Source: DASPXY01 sp038227745 (GTDB lineage Bacteria > Planctomycetota > Planctomycetia > Gemmatales > Gemmataceae). From it: a stretch of 8,479 nucleotides of DNA. Each line of letters opens with the position of its first letter. Position 1 is the first letter of the stretch. Location of the stretch: contig JBBRPS010000456.1 of the NCBI GenBank assembly GCA_038227745.1, forward strand, positions 1 through 8,479. The letters are read 5' to 3'. Under the pieces are notes generated by a model. It was not told the origin of the DNA and searched no databases. It was given only the letters and a program-made list of their open reading frames with translations. Positions 1 to 6,286 of the stretch are shown piece by piece. The translations under genes were made by a program, and so were the position numbers.

Positions 1-2
1 GG

Positions 3-980
3 TTAGGTGAGCATCCTCTTGCGCCGTTGAACCCGATAGCGGAAGTACCCCCCAAGGGCGAGCGAGATGCCTGCAAGGAGAATGAACCAAAGATACCAGC
101 GCGAACCCCCGTCCCAGGTTACTCCTCGGGGCTCCCGAAACCCAAAAGCCGAAAGCCGAAACTCATCCTCCGCTACGTCCCGCTCCTGCAGGTCAAATTC
201 CCAGGTGTACTCCACATGAGCGTTTCGGCTCGGGATCTGCTCCCGGCTGAGAATCTTTTTCAGAATGGGAAAGCCATCACCGGCATCGTGATAGTCAAAG
301 GTGCCCGCCTCGGTGCGCACCTCCTTTCCCCACAAAGTCTGGACATCAAAGCGGCGAATGACCCAGTAGTGCTCTGGATCAAGGACGACCGATCCCGACC
401 GCAGGGGCATCCTCGCCGGGTCCTTTGGGGGGGAGTAGTCGAAGTCAACTTTCACCAATCGCTGCTCCCCTCCTGGGAGAGGAGCAGCTTTCCTGATGGA
501 GAAACCCGGATCGGCGAGAGTAACTTGCAAGGTCCCGCCGACTGCCCCAAACGTGTACGGAAGCCGGTTGAGCACCAATGCCCAATAATCTGGATCATCA
601 ATGCTCGAAGGTTTATAGAAGCTCTTGCCGACGCCGGTCATGGCCCACGGTCGGTCCGCGCTGGGACGCCGCAAAGCAAAGGCGTATTTCGGGTTTACCA
701 CCTTCAAGTATCCAACTTTCCCCGTTTGCTCAAGGTACAGCGTATGGCCGTCTCTCTGTTTTATTTCGTAACGGTCCTTATCAACGTCTTTGCTATTCGA
801 GAAACGGATCGCGAAGGAATAGACTCCCTGCAGACCCTTTGCCCGCGCGGAATACCTTTCCCAGGCTTTTGGGGCCTCCCGGAGAACTTGCTCTTTCCAG
901 GAGTCCCCATCCTGGGCCAGCAGCGCCCCGCTCTCAAAGGCCAGGAGGATCAGGGGACAAACGATTAGGAGTTTGAACAC
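3..980 (-). CDS. Secreted, C-terminally membrane-anchored protein of unknown function
   Basis: Complete 325-residue protein; I cannot assign a function. Seen: residues 1-22 form a signal peptide (hydrophobic LLIVCPLILLAF, likely cleavage after ALLA). Residues about 45-285 are a beta-rich domain with many short aromatic/charged strands. The stretch around VVLDPEHYWVIRRFDVQT (199-215) recalls the half-barrel of LolA/LppX-type lipoprotein carriers, a weak resemblance only. Residues 295-313 form one membrane segment, followed by a strongly basic tail (RYRVQRRKR), so the domain should face outward. The start is GTG at 978-980, chosen because AGAGAGG lies five bases before it and the signal peptide begins at once; no ATG fits better. 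It is the last gene of the minus-strand run after the MauE-like and Cys-rich genes, 181 bases behind the latter. Its base composition is about 48-60% GC in sampled 60-base lines, lower than genes to the right. Confidence 0.8.
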   Translation of the reverse strand: MFKLLIVCPLILLAFESGALLAQDGDSWKEQVLREAPKAWERYSARAKGLQGVYSFAIRFSNSKDVDKDRYEIKQRDGHTLYLEQTGKVGYLKVVNPKYAFALRRPSADRPWAMTGVGKSFYKPSSIDDPDYWALVLNRLPYTFGAVGGTLQVTLADPGFSIRKAAPLPGGEQRLVKVDFDYSPPKDPARMPLRSGSVVLDPEHYWVIRRFDVQTLWGKEVRTEAGTFDYHDAGDGFPILKKILSREQIPSRNAHVEYTWEFDLQERDVAEDEFRLSAFGFREPRGVTWDGGSRWYLWFILLAGISLALGGYFRYRVQRRKRMLT

Positions 981-1161
981 GGGAACCTCTCTGTCACCCT
1001 GATGGGTCTATGCCAACAGTCTCGCTAAAGTTCTCAACATCCAGGGCATTATCCGGGTTCGCGAACAGGCCCAACGCCTCCCGCCCTTCGTCCGCGCGGT
1101 TCGCAGAACGCAGTGTACGCCCAGACGTTGCTATCGGTGGGGTAGGCTTCTTTTTTTACCC
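981..1161 (-). other. Gap with possible decayed or frameshifted small gene
   Basis: The gap between the Cys-rich gene and the anchored-protein gene has no intact start-to-stop gene and no convincing terminator. Read on the minus strand, two adjoining stretches look protein-like but lie in different frames. The first (about 1155 down to 1085) reads VKKEAYPTDSNVWAYTAF then CEPRGR. The second (about 1090 down to the TGA at 994-996) reads EALGLFANPDNALDVENFS then ETVGIDPSG. Joining them needs one frame change near the GC-rich run at 1080-1105, and neither piece has an ATG or GTG. The stop would lie 13 bases before the next start, as in an operon. This could be a broken small gene, a base-calling error, or chance. 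Confidence 0.2.
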
Positions 1162-1581
1162 TTACTTGAGCCGGCAGTCACACATGTTTGAAACCTTTTT
1201 GCAAGCGCAATAATCGCACGTACCAGCCGTCTTGCTACAAGAGGTATTGCTATTGTCGCAATTTGGAAATTGGATAGCACAGTTAACGCCAACTTCGCAA
1301 CCCTGCGGACACGCTTTCTTCTGCGCCGCACACGCCGCCTCGCAACTCTTATCACCCTTGCAGGCGGTCACGCAGTCGAAGCAAGGCGACGTGCAATCCA
1401 AATAGCAACTCGAGAACGTGTCACACGTATCGCCGCCGAAACAGGCGGTACAGCAAGCGGCCGCGCAATCCGAGTACCCATCCGCAAAGGCCTGTTGCGG
1501 GACCACCAGGATGCTCCCACCCAGCAGGGTGATCGCCAGACAGGTAAAGAACCAACTCGCCAGCGATTCGAGTCTGCTCAT
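1162..1581 (-). CDS. Secreted protein with 22 cysteines
   Basis: Complete 139-residue protein. ATG at 1579-1581 follows AAGGAG at six-base spacing, a strong ribosome site. Residues 1-33 form a signal peptide (Arg3, hydrophobic run FFTCLAITLLGGSILVV, cleavage after AFA); FFTC is not a normal lipobox. The mature part (about 106 residues) holds 22 Cys at 39, 43, 44, 47, 53, 59, 63, 67, 70, 74, 80, 84, 91, 95, 101, 108, 115, 122, 125, 127, 134 and 136. It has no His and no Trp. Seven CX3C steps between 39 and 95 suggest disulfide-stapled helices, while the C-terminal part has CX2C and CXC pairs. The even count fits eleven disulfides, although metal binding is possible. It lies between a MauE-like redox gene (77-base gap) and an anchored exported protein, so it may be the substrate of the former. 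I know no named family for it; secreted location is well supported, function is not. Confidence 0.85.
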   Translation of the reverse strand: MSRLESLASWFFTCLAITLLGGSILVVPQQAFADGYSDCAAACCTACFGGDTCDTFSSCYLDCTSPCFDCVTACKGDKSCEAACAAQKKACPQGCEVGVNCAIQFPNCDNSNTSCSKTAGTCDYCACKKVSNMCDCRLK

Positions 1582-1658
1582 CGGAATCTCCTTCTCGACA
1601 GGTATGAGTGAGGCTCGCTCGACGGAGACGAGCCATATCCCCCGTTGGTCGTTAAGAG

Positions 1659-2585
1659 CTATGGCCTCCCACTTGAGCTGCCTGCCAATTCCTTGGGTTG
1701 CACGATCCGGCCCGTCAAGCTGAAGCCGACTTGCCGGAAGCCTTCGTCATCCACCAGGAACGCCGCCTTGCGGGTGAAGATCCCCGGCCTGCCCGACAAC
1801 GATACGTCGATGGAAACAGCACGCACCTCCCTCGAAGGGATCGTCAAGGGCAGGTCGCCCAGGACCGTGCAGCTACAGTCGGCAGTGCCGCCAACGAGTT
1901 GGATGGATTTGTCCGTCCAATTCGCCACCTCGACGGTGACCCTCCGCTGCTCCCCGGGGAGGCCCTCCCCGACTTCCGCCAGGCGAGGCTGCACCGACAC
2001 CCGTTCGCCACGGAAGTAGGCGAGGGCTCCCGGTACGGAACCGAAGCAGACATGCGCCATGGCGAACAGCAGGCCGGAGGTTACCAGGACCCCAGCGAGG
2101 CCGCAGGCAGCGAGGAACGCCGCGGCAGTTATCGTCCGGCGGGGGTTCTCCCGCAGTGGCTTGATGTCGGGACGTCCGATGACCAGGGTCGCCAGGACCA
2201 GCACGTCCAGCCCAAAGGCATACCAGGGGTTAACCGACAAGCGACCGAAACAGCCGCAGGACGATTGCCCAACCCAACCCTGGTAAAAACTGAACGCCGC
2301 AAAGCCGACGAAGGTTGCCACGGCAACCAACCACGAACCCAGCGGCCATTTCCCCCAGAGCAGCCACAGGGCCATGAACAACTCAAATTCAACGACAGCG
2401 CCCTGGAACTCGGGAGTGGAAAAGATGCCCATGCGGGCGACAGGATCGAGGCCCAAGCCCTTGAGCTTGAAGAAAGCCGCGAGGAGAAACAGGAGACCCA
2501 AGAGGTAACGGACGATTCGATAACCAACGCGGAGCCGAAAAGGCGGTTGACAGGTCACGGGGGGGGGTACAATAGTACAGTCCAT
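1659..2585 (-). CDS. MauE-like redox membrane protein fused to DUF1573-like domain
   Basis: Complete 308-residue fusion. Residues about 20-180 match the MauE/DoxX-type membrane module: five hydrophobic segments near 23-42, 64-80, 83-103, 119-137 and 151-175, with the hallmark SCGCFG at 109-114 (Cys110, Cys112) after the third. Residues about 195-295 are a beta-sandwich like DUF1573 (VEVANWTDKSIQLVGG, then DCSCT with Cys237 and Cys239). From family knowledge, MauE with MauD is needed for maturation of the disulfide-rich small subunit of methylamine dehydrogenase, so thiol-disulfide exchange across the membrane is the likely role; no methylamine dehydrogenase gene is present here. The neighbour is a 22-Cys secreted protein. 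ATG at 2583-2585 was chosen because GGGAAGAAG lies just upstream. A run of nine C covers codons 7-9, and Cys3 and Cys12 precede the first helix. It is the first gene of the minus-strand operon. Confidence 0.85.
   Translation of the reverse strand: MDCTIVPPPVTCQPPFRLRVGYRIVRYLLGLLFLLAAFFKLKGLGLDPVARMGIFSTPEFQGAVVEFELFMALWLLWGKWPLGSWLVAVATFVGFAAFSFYQGWVGQSSCGCFGRLSVNPWYAFGLDVLVLATLVIGRPDIKPLRENPRRTITAAAFLAACGLAGVLVTSGLLFAMAHVCFGSVPGALAYFRGERVSVQPRLAEVGEGLPGEQRRVTVEVANWTDKSIQLVGGTADCSCTVLGDLPLTIPSREVRAVSIDVSLSGRPGIFTRKAAFLVDDEGFRQVGFSLTGRIVQPKELAGSSSGRP
2559..2567 (-). repeat. Nine-base poly-C tract in codons 7-9 of the MauE-like gene
   Basis: The plus strand shows nine consecutive G; on the coding strand this is CCC CCC CCC, encoding Pro7-Pro9. 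One-base slippage here would shift the frame before the first membrane helix. A GTG codon (codon 10) lies directly after the tract and could in principle restart translation, but no ribosome site precedes it. Confidence 0.6.
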
Positions 2586-2638
2586 CGCACTTCTTCCCGC
2601 GCGGGTGTTTCGTATGGTGAATTTGATGGCTGAAGTAG

Positions 2639-2667
2639 AGTGTATAGCTCACTTTACGCGATGTCAA
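2639..2667 (-). promoter_or_regulatory. Sigma70-type promoter of the minus-strand operon
   Basis: Read on the minus strand: TTGACA (2667-2662), a 17-base spacer, then TACACT (2644-2639). The -35 box is perfect and the -10 box has four of six consensus bases. The expected transcript start is near 2632, giving a leader of about 47 bases before the ATG at 2585. A ten-base palindrome, CCCGCGCGGG (2596-2605), lies in that leader and overlaps the start of the ribosome site. Confidence 0.6.
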
Positions 2668-2722
2668 GCCCCACCATCGGATTTTCAGCATTTTTTCGGT
2701 GGTCCGTGTTGGGCAGGTTTTG

Positions 2723-2768
2723 CAGCCTGACACCTTCTTGAAGAGTCAGGCTGGAAAGCCTGACCTAC
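2723..2768. repeat. REP-like palindromic repeat
   Basis: Three alternating copies of one half-site: CAGCCTGAC (2723-2731), GTCAGGCTG (2745-2753) and AGCCTGAC (2757-2764), followed by CTAC. The last two form the compact hairpin GTCAGGCTGGAAAGCCTGAC (8-bp stem, GGAA loop); the first two can pair instead as a 9-bp stem with a 13-base loop. Read on the minus strand, the unit translates as VGQAFQPD, a peptide I recall as a frequent spurious translation in planctomycete proteomes, so this is probably a dispersed genomic repeat. It lies between the divergent promoter and the cutC fragment. Confidence 0.65.
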
Positions 2769-2787
2769 CGTAAACCACGGTCGTGTT

Positions 2788-2818
2788 CCCCGCGAAACAT
2801 TTGCCGTCGCGCGCGGGG
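2788..2818 (+). promoter_or_regulatory. Possible leader hairpin over the cutC ribosome site
   Basis: CCCCGCG (2788-2794) can pair with CGCGGGG (2812-2818), with a 17-base loop. The right arm overlaps the GGGGAG ribosome site at 2815-2820, seven bases before the ATG at 2827. The sequence TTGCCGTCGCGC also occurs twice, at 2801-2812 and 2833-2844. Such short GC stems arise easily in this composition, so regulation is only a possibility. Confidence 0.2.
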
Positions 2819-3131
2819 AGTCGCCGATGACCTTGCCGTCGCGCAAGCGCGTCCTGCTGGAGGTTCCCGTGGCCTCGGCCGAGGACGCCCTGGCCGCGCA
2901 GGCCGGGGGCGCAGACCGGCTCGAACTCAATGCCGCTCTGGCGCTGGGCGGGCTGACCCCGTCCCTGGGAACGCTCATCGAGGTCAGGGCCGCCGTCCGA
3001 CTGCCCTTGCTGGTCATGGTCCGCCCCCGCAGCGGCGGCTTCGCGTACAGCGCGGCGGACTTCCGGGTGATGCAGCGGGACGCCGACCTGGCCCTCCAAG
3101 AGCGCCAAGCCGCAAGCGACCGAGAAGAGAC

Positions 3132-3159
3132 TTGCAGCCCTGCCCGCACGGCGTACAAT
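3132..3159 (+). promoter_or_regulatory. Possible promoter for the HlyD-type adaptor operon
   Basis: TTGCAG (3132-3137), a 16-base spacer and TACAAT (3154-3159). The -10 box matches five of six consensus bases but the -35 box only three. The predicted start near 3166 would give a leader of about 70 bases to the ATG at 3237. It lies in the non-CutC tail of the truncated cutC frame. Confidence 0.4.
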
Positions 3160-3174
3160 CGGGACTGTCGGACC

Positions 3175-3194
3175 CGTCGCCCTCTCGGGCGGCG
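3175..3194 (+). promoter_or_regulatory. Hairpin in the leader of the adaptor gene
   Basis: An eight-pair stem (one G-U) closes a TCTC loop: CGTCGCCC TCTC GGGCGGCG. No T run follows, so it is not a typical intrinsic terminator. It lies between the possible promoter and the ATG at 3237 and may affect mRNA folding, though chance formation in GC-rich DNA is plausible. Confidence 0.25.
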
Positions 3195-3236
3195 TCAGGA
3201 GAGCGGTCCCGATTTCTCCAACCCAAGGTCCCACCC

Positions 3237-4811
3237 ATGACCCGCGCCAGAGTCGTCGCTTGCCTCGCCGTGTTGACGGTGTTCGGCGGCGGGGTGATCC
3301 TCACCCAGGAACCCACCAAGGGCAAGACGGACAAAAACCCCGGCAAGAAAACCGCTGCGGCCCCCAAGGACGAGAAGCCCGCCGTCCACAAGGTCGAAAA
3401 ACAACCGTTCAAGATCGAGCGGACCGTCAAGGGGATCCTCGCCGCCGAGGAGGCCGCCGAAATCACCTACCGGCCCCTCCCCTCGCTCCAGCCGCCGCCG
3501 AGCCAGGGCCCGTTGACCGTCCGCACCGCCGTCGCGCACGGCGCCCGCGTCAAGAAGGGGGACGTCCTCGTCGCCTTCGACGGCACCAAACTCGACGAGG
3601 CCCTCGCGAACCTCGAACAGGAGAAGCAGGTGCTCGAAGCCGGCATCGAGCTGGCCCAGGAAGAGCTGCCGCTGTTCGAGAAGTCGGCGCCGACCGAGCT
3701 GGCCGCCGCTGACTTCGCCAAGAAGCGCGCCGACCAGGAGCTGACGTATTTCCTCGAGATCGGCCGGGCGCAGGCGGTCAAGGAAATCGATATGAGGGTG
3801 AAGTCCTCGAAATTTTACATGGAATACGCCAGCGAAGAGCTCCGCCAACTGGAAAAGATGTACAAGGCCAACGACCTGACCGAGGACACCGAGAAGATCA
3901 TCCTCCGCCGCCAGCGGAACGACGTCGAGATGGCCACGTTCTACTACCAGTCGGCGCTCCTCGGCCGCGACTACGTGCTCAAGTACACCCTCCCCAGCAA
4001 GGAAAAGCTGTTGAAGGAGGCGCAGGTCAAGCAAGAGCAGCAGCTGGACAAGGCGCAGAAGACCCTGGGGCCGACGACGGTCCAGAAGCGGGCGACCCTG
4101 GCCAAGATGCGCCACGATCAGGAGAAGAACGCCCAGCGCCTTGAGAAGTTCCACAAGGACCGCGCCGCCATGACGATCCGCGCGCCCATCGACGGCGTCG
4201 TCTACCACGGCAAGTTCCACAAGGGGCGCTGGACGCTCGCGGACGCCCTGGAGAGCAAACTCGCCCCGCACGGCACCGTCAACCCCGACGAGGTGTTCCT
4301 GACCGTCGTCGCCCCCCGTCCCGCGGTCGTGTACCTGACGATCGACGAGAAGGACGTGTACCTGCTCAAGCTGGGGGCGAAGGGCACGGCGAAGGTGCTC
4401 TTCGACCCCGACCGCAAGCTGTCCGCCCGCGTGACCAAACTGGCGACGGTGCCGAGCACGCCCGGAAAGTACGACGCCGTGGTGGCGCTGGATCTCGGCG
4501 CCGGCGACGACCGCCTGATGCCGGGCATGGGCTGCTCGGTCAAGTTCGTGCCCTACTCGAAGAAGGACGCCCTGGTCGTCCCGTCGAAGGCGGTCCACGA
4601 GGAGGACGACAAGTACGTCGTGTACCTCGCCCGCACGGACGGCAAGCCGCAGACGCGCGAGGTGACGCCGGGCCGGAGCGAGGGGGGGCAGACGGAAATC
4701 CTGGCCGGGCTGCGCGAGGGGGAGGAAATCTTCCTGGAGCGCCCCGGCCCGAAGGGGTCGAAGAAGGGGCAGGGCGCCGCGCCCGCGAAAGAGGAAGGAG
4801 GGGACCAATGA
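3237..4811 (+). CDS. HlyD/RND-type periplasmic adaptor (membrane fusion protein)
   Basis: A 524-residue protein. Order: N-terminal export or anchor segment (residues 4-23, VVACLAVLTVFGGGVILTQ); Lys/Pro linker to 50; first half of a lipoyl-type barrel (about 53-117, ending VKKGDVLVAFDGTKLDEAL); a very long helical hairpin (about 118-310, rich in Glu, Lys, Gln and Leu); second lipoyl half (AMTIRAPIDGVVYHGKF, 311-327); beta-barrel (about 350-440, with TIDEKDVYLLKLG and MPGMGCSVKF); and a membrane-proximal domain (444-502, VVPSKAVHEED and GLREGEEIFLERP). Such adaptors bridge an inner-membrane transporter and an outer-membrane channel. No ABC, MacB or RND gene is in the window, so the partner is unknown. 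The frame is open upstream to 3132, but the start at 3237 is preferred because the export segment begins there; its ribosome site is weak (AAGG). The TGA overlaps the next ATG by four bases. Confidence 0.85.
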   Translation: MTRARVVACLAVLTVFGGGVILTQEPTKGKTDKNPGKKTAAAPKDEKPAVHKVEKQPFKIERTVKGILAAEEAAEITYRPLPSLQPPPSQGPLTVRTAVAHGARVKKGDVLVAFDGTKLDEALANLEQEKQVLEAGIELAQEELPLFEKSAPTELAAADFAKKRADQELTYFLEIGRAQAVKEIDMRVKSSKFYMEYASEELRQLEKMYKANDLTEDTEKIILRRQRNDVEMATFYYQSALLGRDYVLKYTLPSKEKLLKEAQVKQEQQLDKAQKTLGPTTVQKRATLAKMRHDQEKNAQRLEKFHKDRAAMTIRAPIDGVVYHGKFHKGRWTLADALESKLAPHGTVNPDEVFLTVVAPRPAVVYLTIDEKDVYLLKLGAKGTAKVLFDPDRKLSARVTKLATVPSTPGKYDAVVALDLGAGDDRLMPGMGCSVKFVPYSKKDALVVPSKAVHEEDDKYVVYLARTDGKPQTREVTPGRSEGGQTEILAGLREGEEIFLERPGPKGSKKGQGAAPAKEEGGDQ

Positions 4812-6085
4812 CAGCCCAGCGACTCCTGGCGGTGCTCGTGCTGGCCTGCGGGCCGGCCTGGTTCACCCTGGTCTCCCCCGCCGGCGGGCAAAAGGCCGGC
4901 GCGCCGGTGAAGGGGCCGGAGCCCTCGCCGGCGGAAACGGCCCCGCGCCCCGGGCCGGTGCCGCCGCCGGCCCCCGCGGCCCTCGAGGGCGCGATCCGCC
5001 GGGGCGTGGATTTCCTGGTGGGCAACCAGAACAAGGACGGCTCCTGGGGCAGTCCCGCGCTGAGGGGGGGTGTGCCGATTTACACGCCGGTGCCGGGGGG
5101 CTTTCAGGCGTACCAGTGCGCGGTCACGGCCATGTGCCTCTCCGCCCTGATCGAGACGGGCGGCGACCGGGCCGACGCCGGCAGGGCGATCGAGCGCGGC
5201 GCGGCGTACCTGACGGTCCACCTCCCCAAACTCCGCCGCGGCAGTCCCGAGGTGCTGTACAACATCTGGTCGCACATCTACGGCATTCAGGCGCTGGTGC
5301 GGCTGCACCAGCGCCTGCCCGACGCCGGACGCCGCGAACAGCTGGAGGGACTGATCCGCGGGCAGATCGGCTTCCTGAAGCGCTACGAGTCGGTGGACAA
5401 GGGCTGGGGCTACTATGACTTCCGCGCCGGCGCGCAGCGGCCGGCCACGGATTCGACGAGCTTCATGACCGCCGCCGCCCTGGTGGCGCTGCGCGAGGCG
5501 AAGGACATCGGGGTCGAGGTGCCGGACAAGCTCGTCAAGGGGGCGGTGGACTCGATCCACCGCCAGCGGAACCCGGATTTCAGCTATTTATACGGAGAGT
5601 ATATGAAATACCGGCCACAGCACCCGATCAACCGCCCGGGCGGGAGCCTGGGCCGCTCGCAGGCGTGCAACGTGGCGCTGCGCCTCTGGGGGGACGGGAA
5701 GGTCACGGACAAGGTCCTGAAGGCCTGGCTGGACCGGCTGTTCGCCCGCAACGGCTGGCTGGACATGGGGCGGAAGAAGCCGATCCCGCACGAGTCGTTT
5801 TTCGCGGTGGCGGGCTACTTCTTCTACTTCGGCCACTACTACGGCGGTCTGTGCATCGGCCAGCTCCCGTCGGCGGACCGACCCTTCTACCAGGACCACA
5901 TGGCCACGGTGCTGCTGCGGCTGCAGTCCAAGGACGGTTCGTGGTGGGACTTCCCGCTGTACAACTACCACCAGCAGTACGGCACGGCCTTCGCCCTGAT
6001 GACCTTGAAGTGCTGTCGCCGCCAGGGCGCCGCGGCCGCGGCGGGGAAACGCGGGGCGAACGGTGAAGTCCCACGGAAGCCTTGA
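4808..6085 (+). CDS. Exported alpha/alpha-toroid protein (prenyltransferase/squalene-oxidase repeat)
   Basis: A 425-residue protein starting at the ATG in the ATGA overlap with the adaptor stop, preceded by GAAAGAGGAAGGAGGGG. Residues 1-27 form a signal peptide; Cys14 in VLAC makes a lipoprotein possible but the lipobox is imperfect. Residues 28-58 are a Pro/Ala linker. From 59 on it shows inner/outer helix repeats of the squalene-cyclase fold. RGVDFLVGNQNKDGSWG (65-81) fits the QW motif exactly and LLRLQSKDGSWW (369-380) repeats it; VDKGWGYYDF (196-205) is a third loop of this kind. No DxDD motif of squalene-hopene cyclase is present and the protein is about 200 residues shorter than those enzymes, so terpene cyclisation is unlikely. 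The coupling suggests it works with the adaptor in the cell envelope, perhaps as a binding scaffold; that role is inference. Confidence 0.8.
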   Translation: MTAQRLLAVLVLACGPAWFTLVSPAGGQKAGAPVKGPEPSPAETAPRPGPVPPPAPAALEGAIRRGVDFLVGNQNKDGSWGSPALRGGVPIYTPVPGGFQAYQCAVTAMCLSALIETGGDRADAGRAIERGAAYLTVHLPKLRRGSPEVLYNIWSHIYGIQALVRLHQRLPDAGRREQLEGLIRGQIGFLKRYESVDKGWGYYDFRAGAQRPATDSTSFMTAAALVALREAKDIGVEVPDKLVKGAVDSIHRQRNPDFSYLYGEYMKYRPQHPINRPGGSLGRSQACNVALRLWGDGKVTDKVLKAWLDRLFARNGWLDMGRKKPIPHESFFAVAGYFFYFGHYYGGLCIGQLPSADRPFYQDHMATVLLRLQSKDGSWWDFPLYNYHQQYGTAFALMTLKCCRRQGAAAAAGKRGANGEVPRKP

Positions 6086-6221
6086 CGGCCCTGAGGCGGG
6101 AGGAACATGTCTCCCAGGGCGACGAGCAGCCCCGTGCCGCCGATGCCCGTCTCCGCCAACGGCGCGCGCCCCCGCGCTCCGCGCCCGCCTGTTATGCTCC
6201 GGCGTATCCCTGAATGCCCCC

Positions 6222-6270
6222 GCCGCCGATCGTGGCCGACTCGCTCCGCGAGTCGGCCACGATCGGCGGC
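6222..6270. repeat. Perfect 23-bp inverted repeat (hairpin)
   Basis: Arms 6222-6244 and 6248-6270 pair over all 23 bases around a three-base TCC loop; the left arm begins GCCGCCGATCGTGGCC and ends GACTCGC. It starts 137 bases after the stop of the toroid gene and ends 16 bases before the kinase -35 box. No T run follows on either side, so a classical intrinsic terminator is not indicated. It may still block transcription entering from the left, be a dispersed REP-like unit, or act as a protein site. Confidence 0.75.
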
Positions 6271-6286
6271 CGCGCCGACTGTTTCG

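Larger units (their letters stand above)
2827..3240 (+). pseudogene. cutC: Truncated CutC (N-terminal third only)
   Basis: The open frame is 137 codons, but only residues about 8-91 resemble CutC, a TIM-barrel protein of about 240-250 residues linked to copper homeostasis. Clear family blocks are VLLEVPVASAEDALAAQAGG, ADRLELNAALALGGLTPSLG, and MVRPRSGGFAYS with DFRVMQRD. After residue 91 (near base 3099) the similarity stops. The remaining 46 residues are Arg-rich, resemble nothing I know, and overlap the promoter-like sequence of the next gene. The missing 150 or so residues are in no frame before 3237. Family Cys positions (EVCV, ELCA) read Pro14 and Asn35. The start ATG keeps a good GGGGAG ribosome site. 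The TGA stop (3238-3240) overlaps the next ATG as ATGA, so the fragment may still be translated. A complete barrel cannot form. The CutC identity is solid; calling it non-functional is inference. Confidence 0.75.

Noticed and set aside
27..968. A 313-codon plus-strand frame
   Set aside because: Antisense of the anchored exported protein, whose signal peptide, membrane segment and ribosome site make the minus strand the real one.
1140..1161. A possible terminator at GGGTA...TACCC with a run of seven T
   Set aside because: The stem is only five bases, and the T run lies inside the loop rather than after the stem, so it does not form an intrinsic terminator.
1698..2633. A 311-codon plus-strand frame
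   Set aside because: Antisense of the MauE-like/DUF1573-like gene, which has recognisable motifs.
3132..3236. An N-terminal extension of 35 codons on the adaptor gene
   Set aside because: It would place a Pro/Ser/Arg-rich stretch before the export segment and overlaps the likely promoter and leader hairpin; the ATG at 3237 fits an exported adaptor better.
3195..4808. A 537-codon open frame on the minus strand
   Set aside because: Antisense of the adaptor gene, with repetitive Leu/Val/Arg/Asp composition that mirrors the coiled-coil codons on the other strand.
4553..5560. A 335-codon minus-strand frame
   Set aside because: Antisense across the junction of the adaptor and toroid genes; no signal, motif or ribosome site.
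4808..6085. Squalene-hopene cyclase or other terpene cyclase
   Set aside because: The fold motifs fit, but there is no DxDD acid motif, the protein is too short, and it has a signal peptide.
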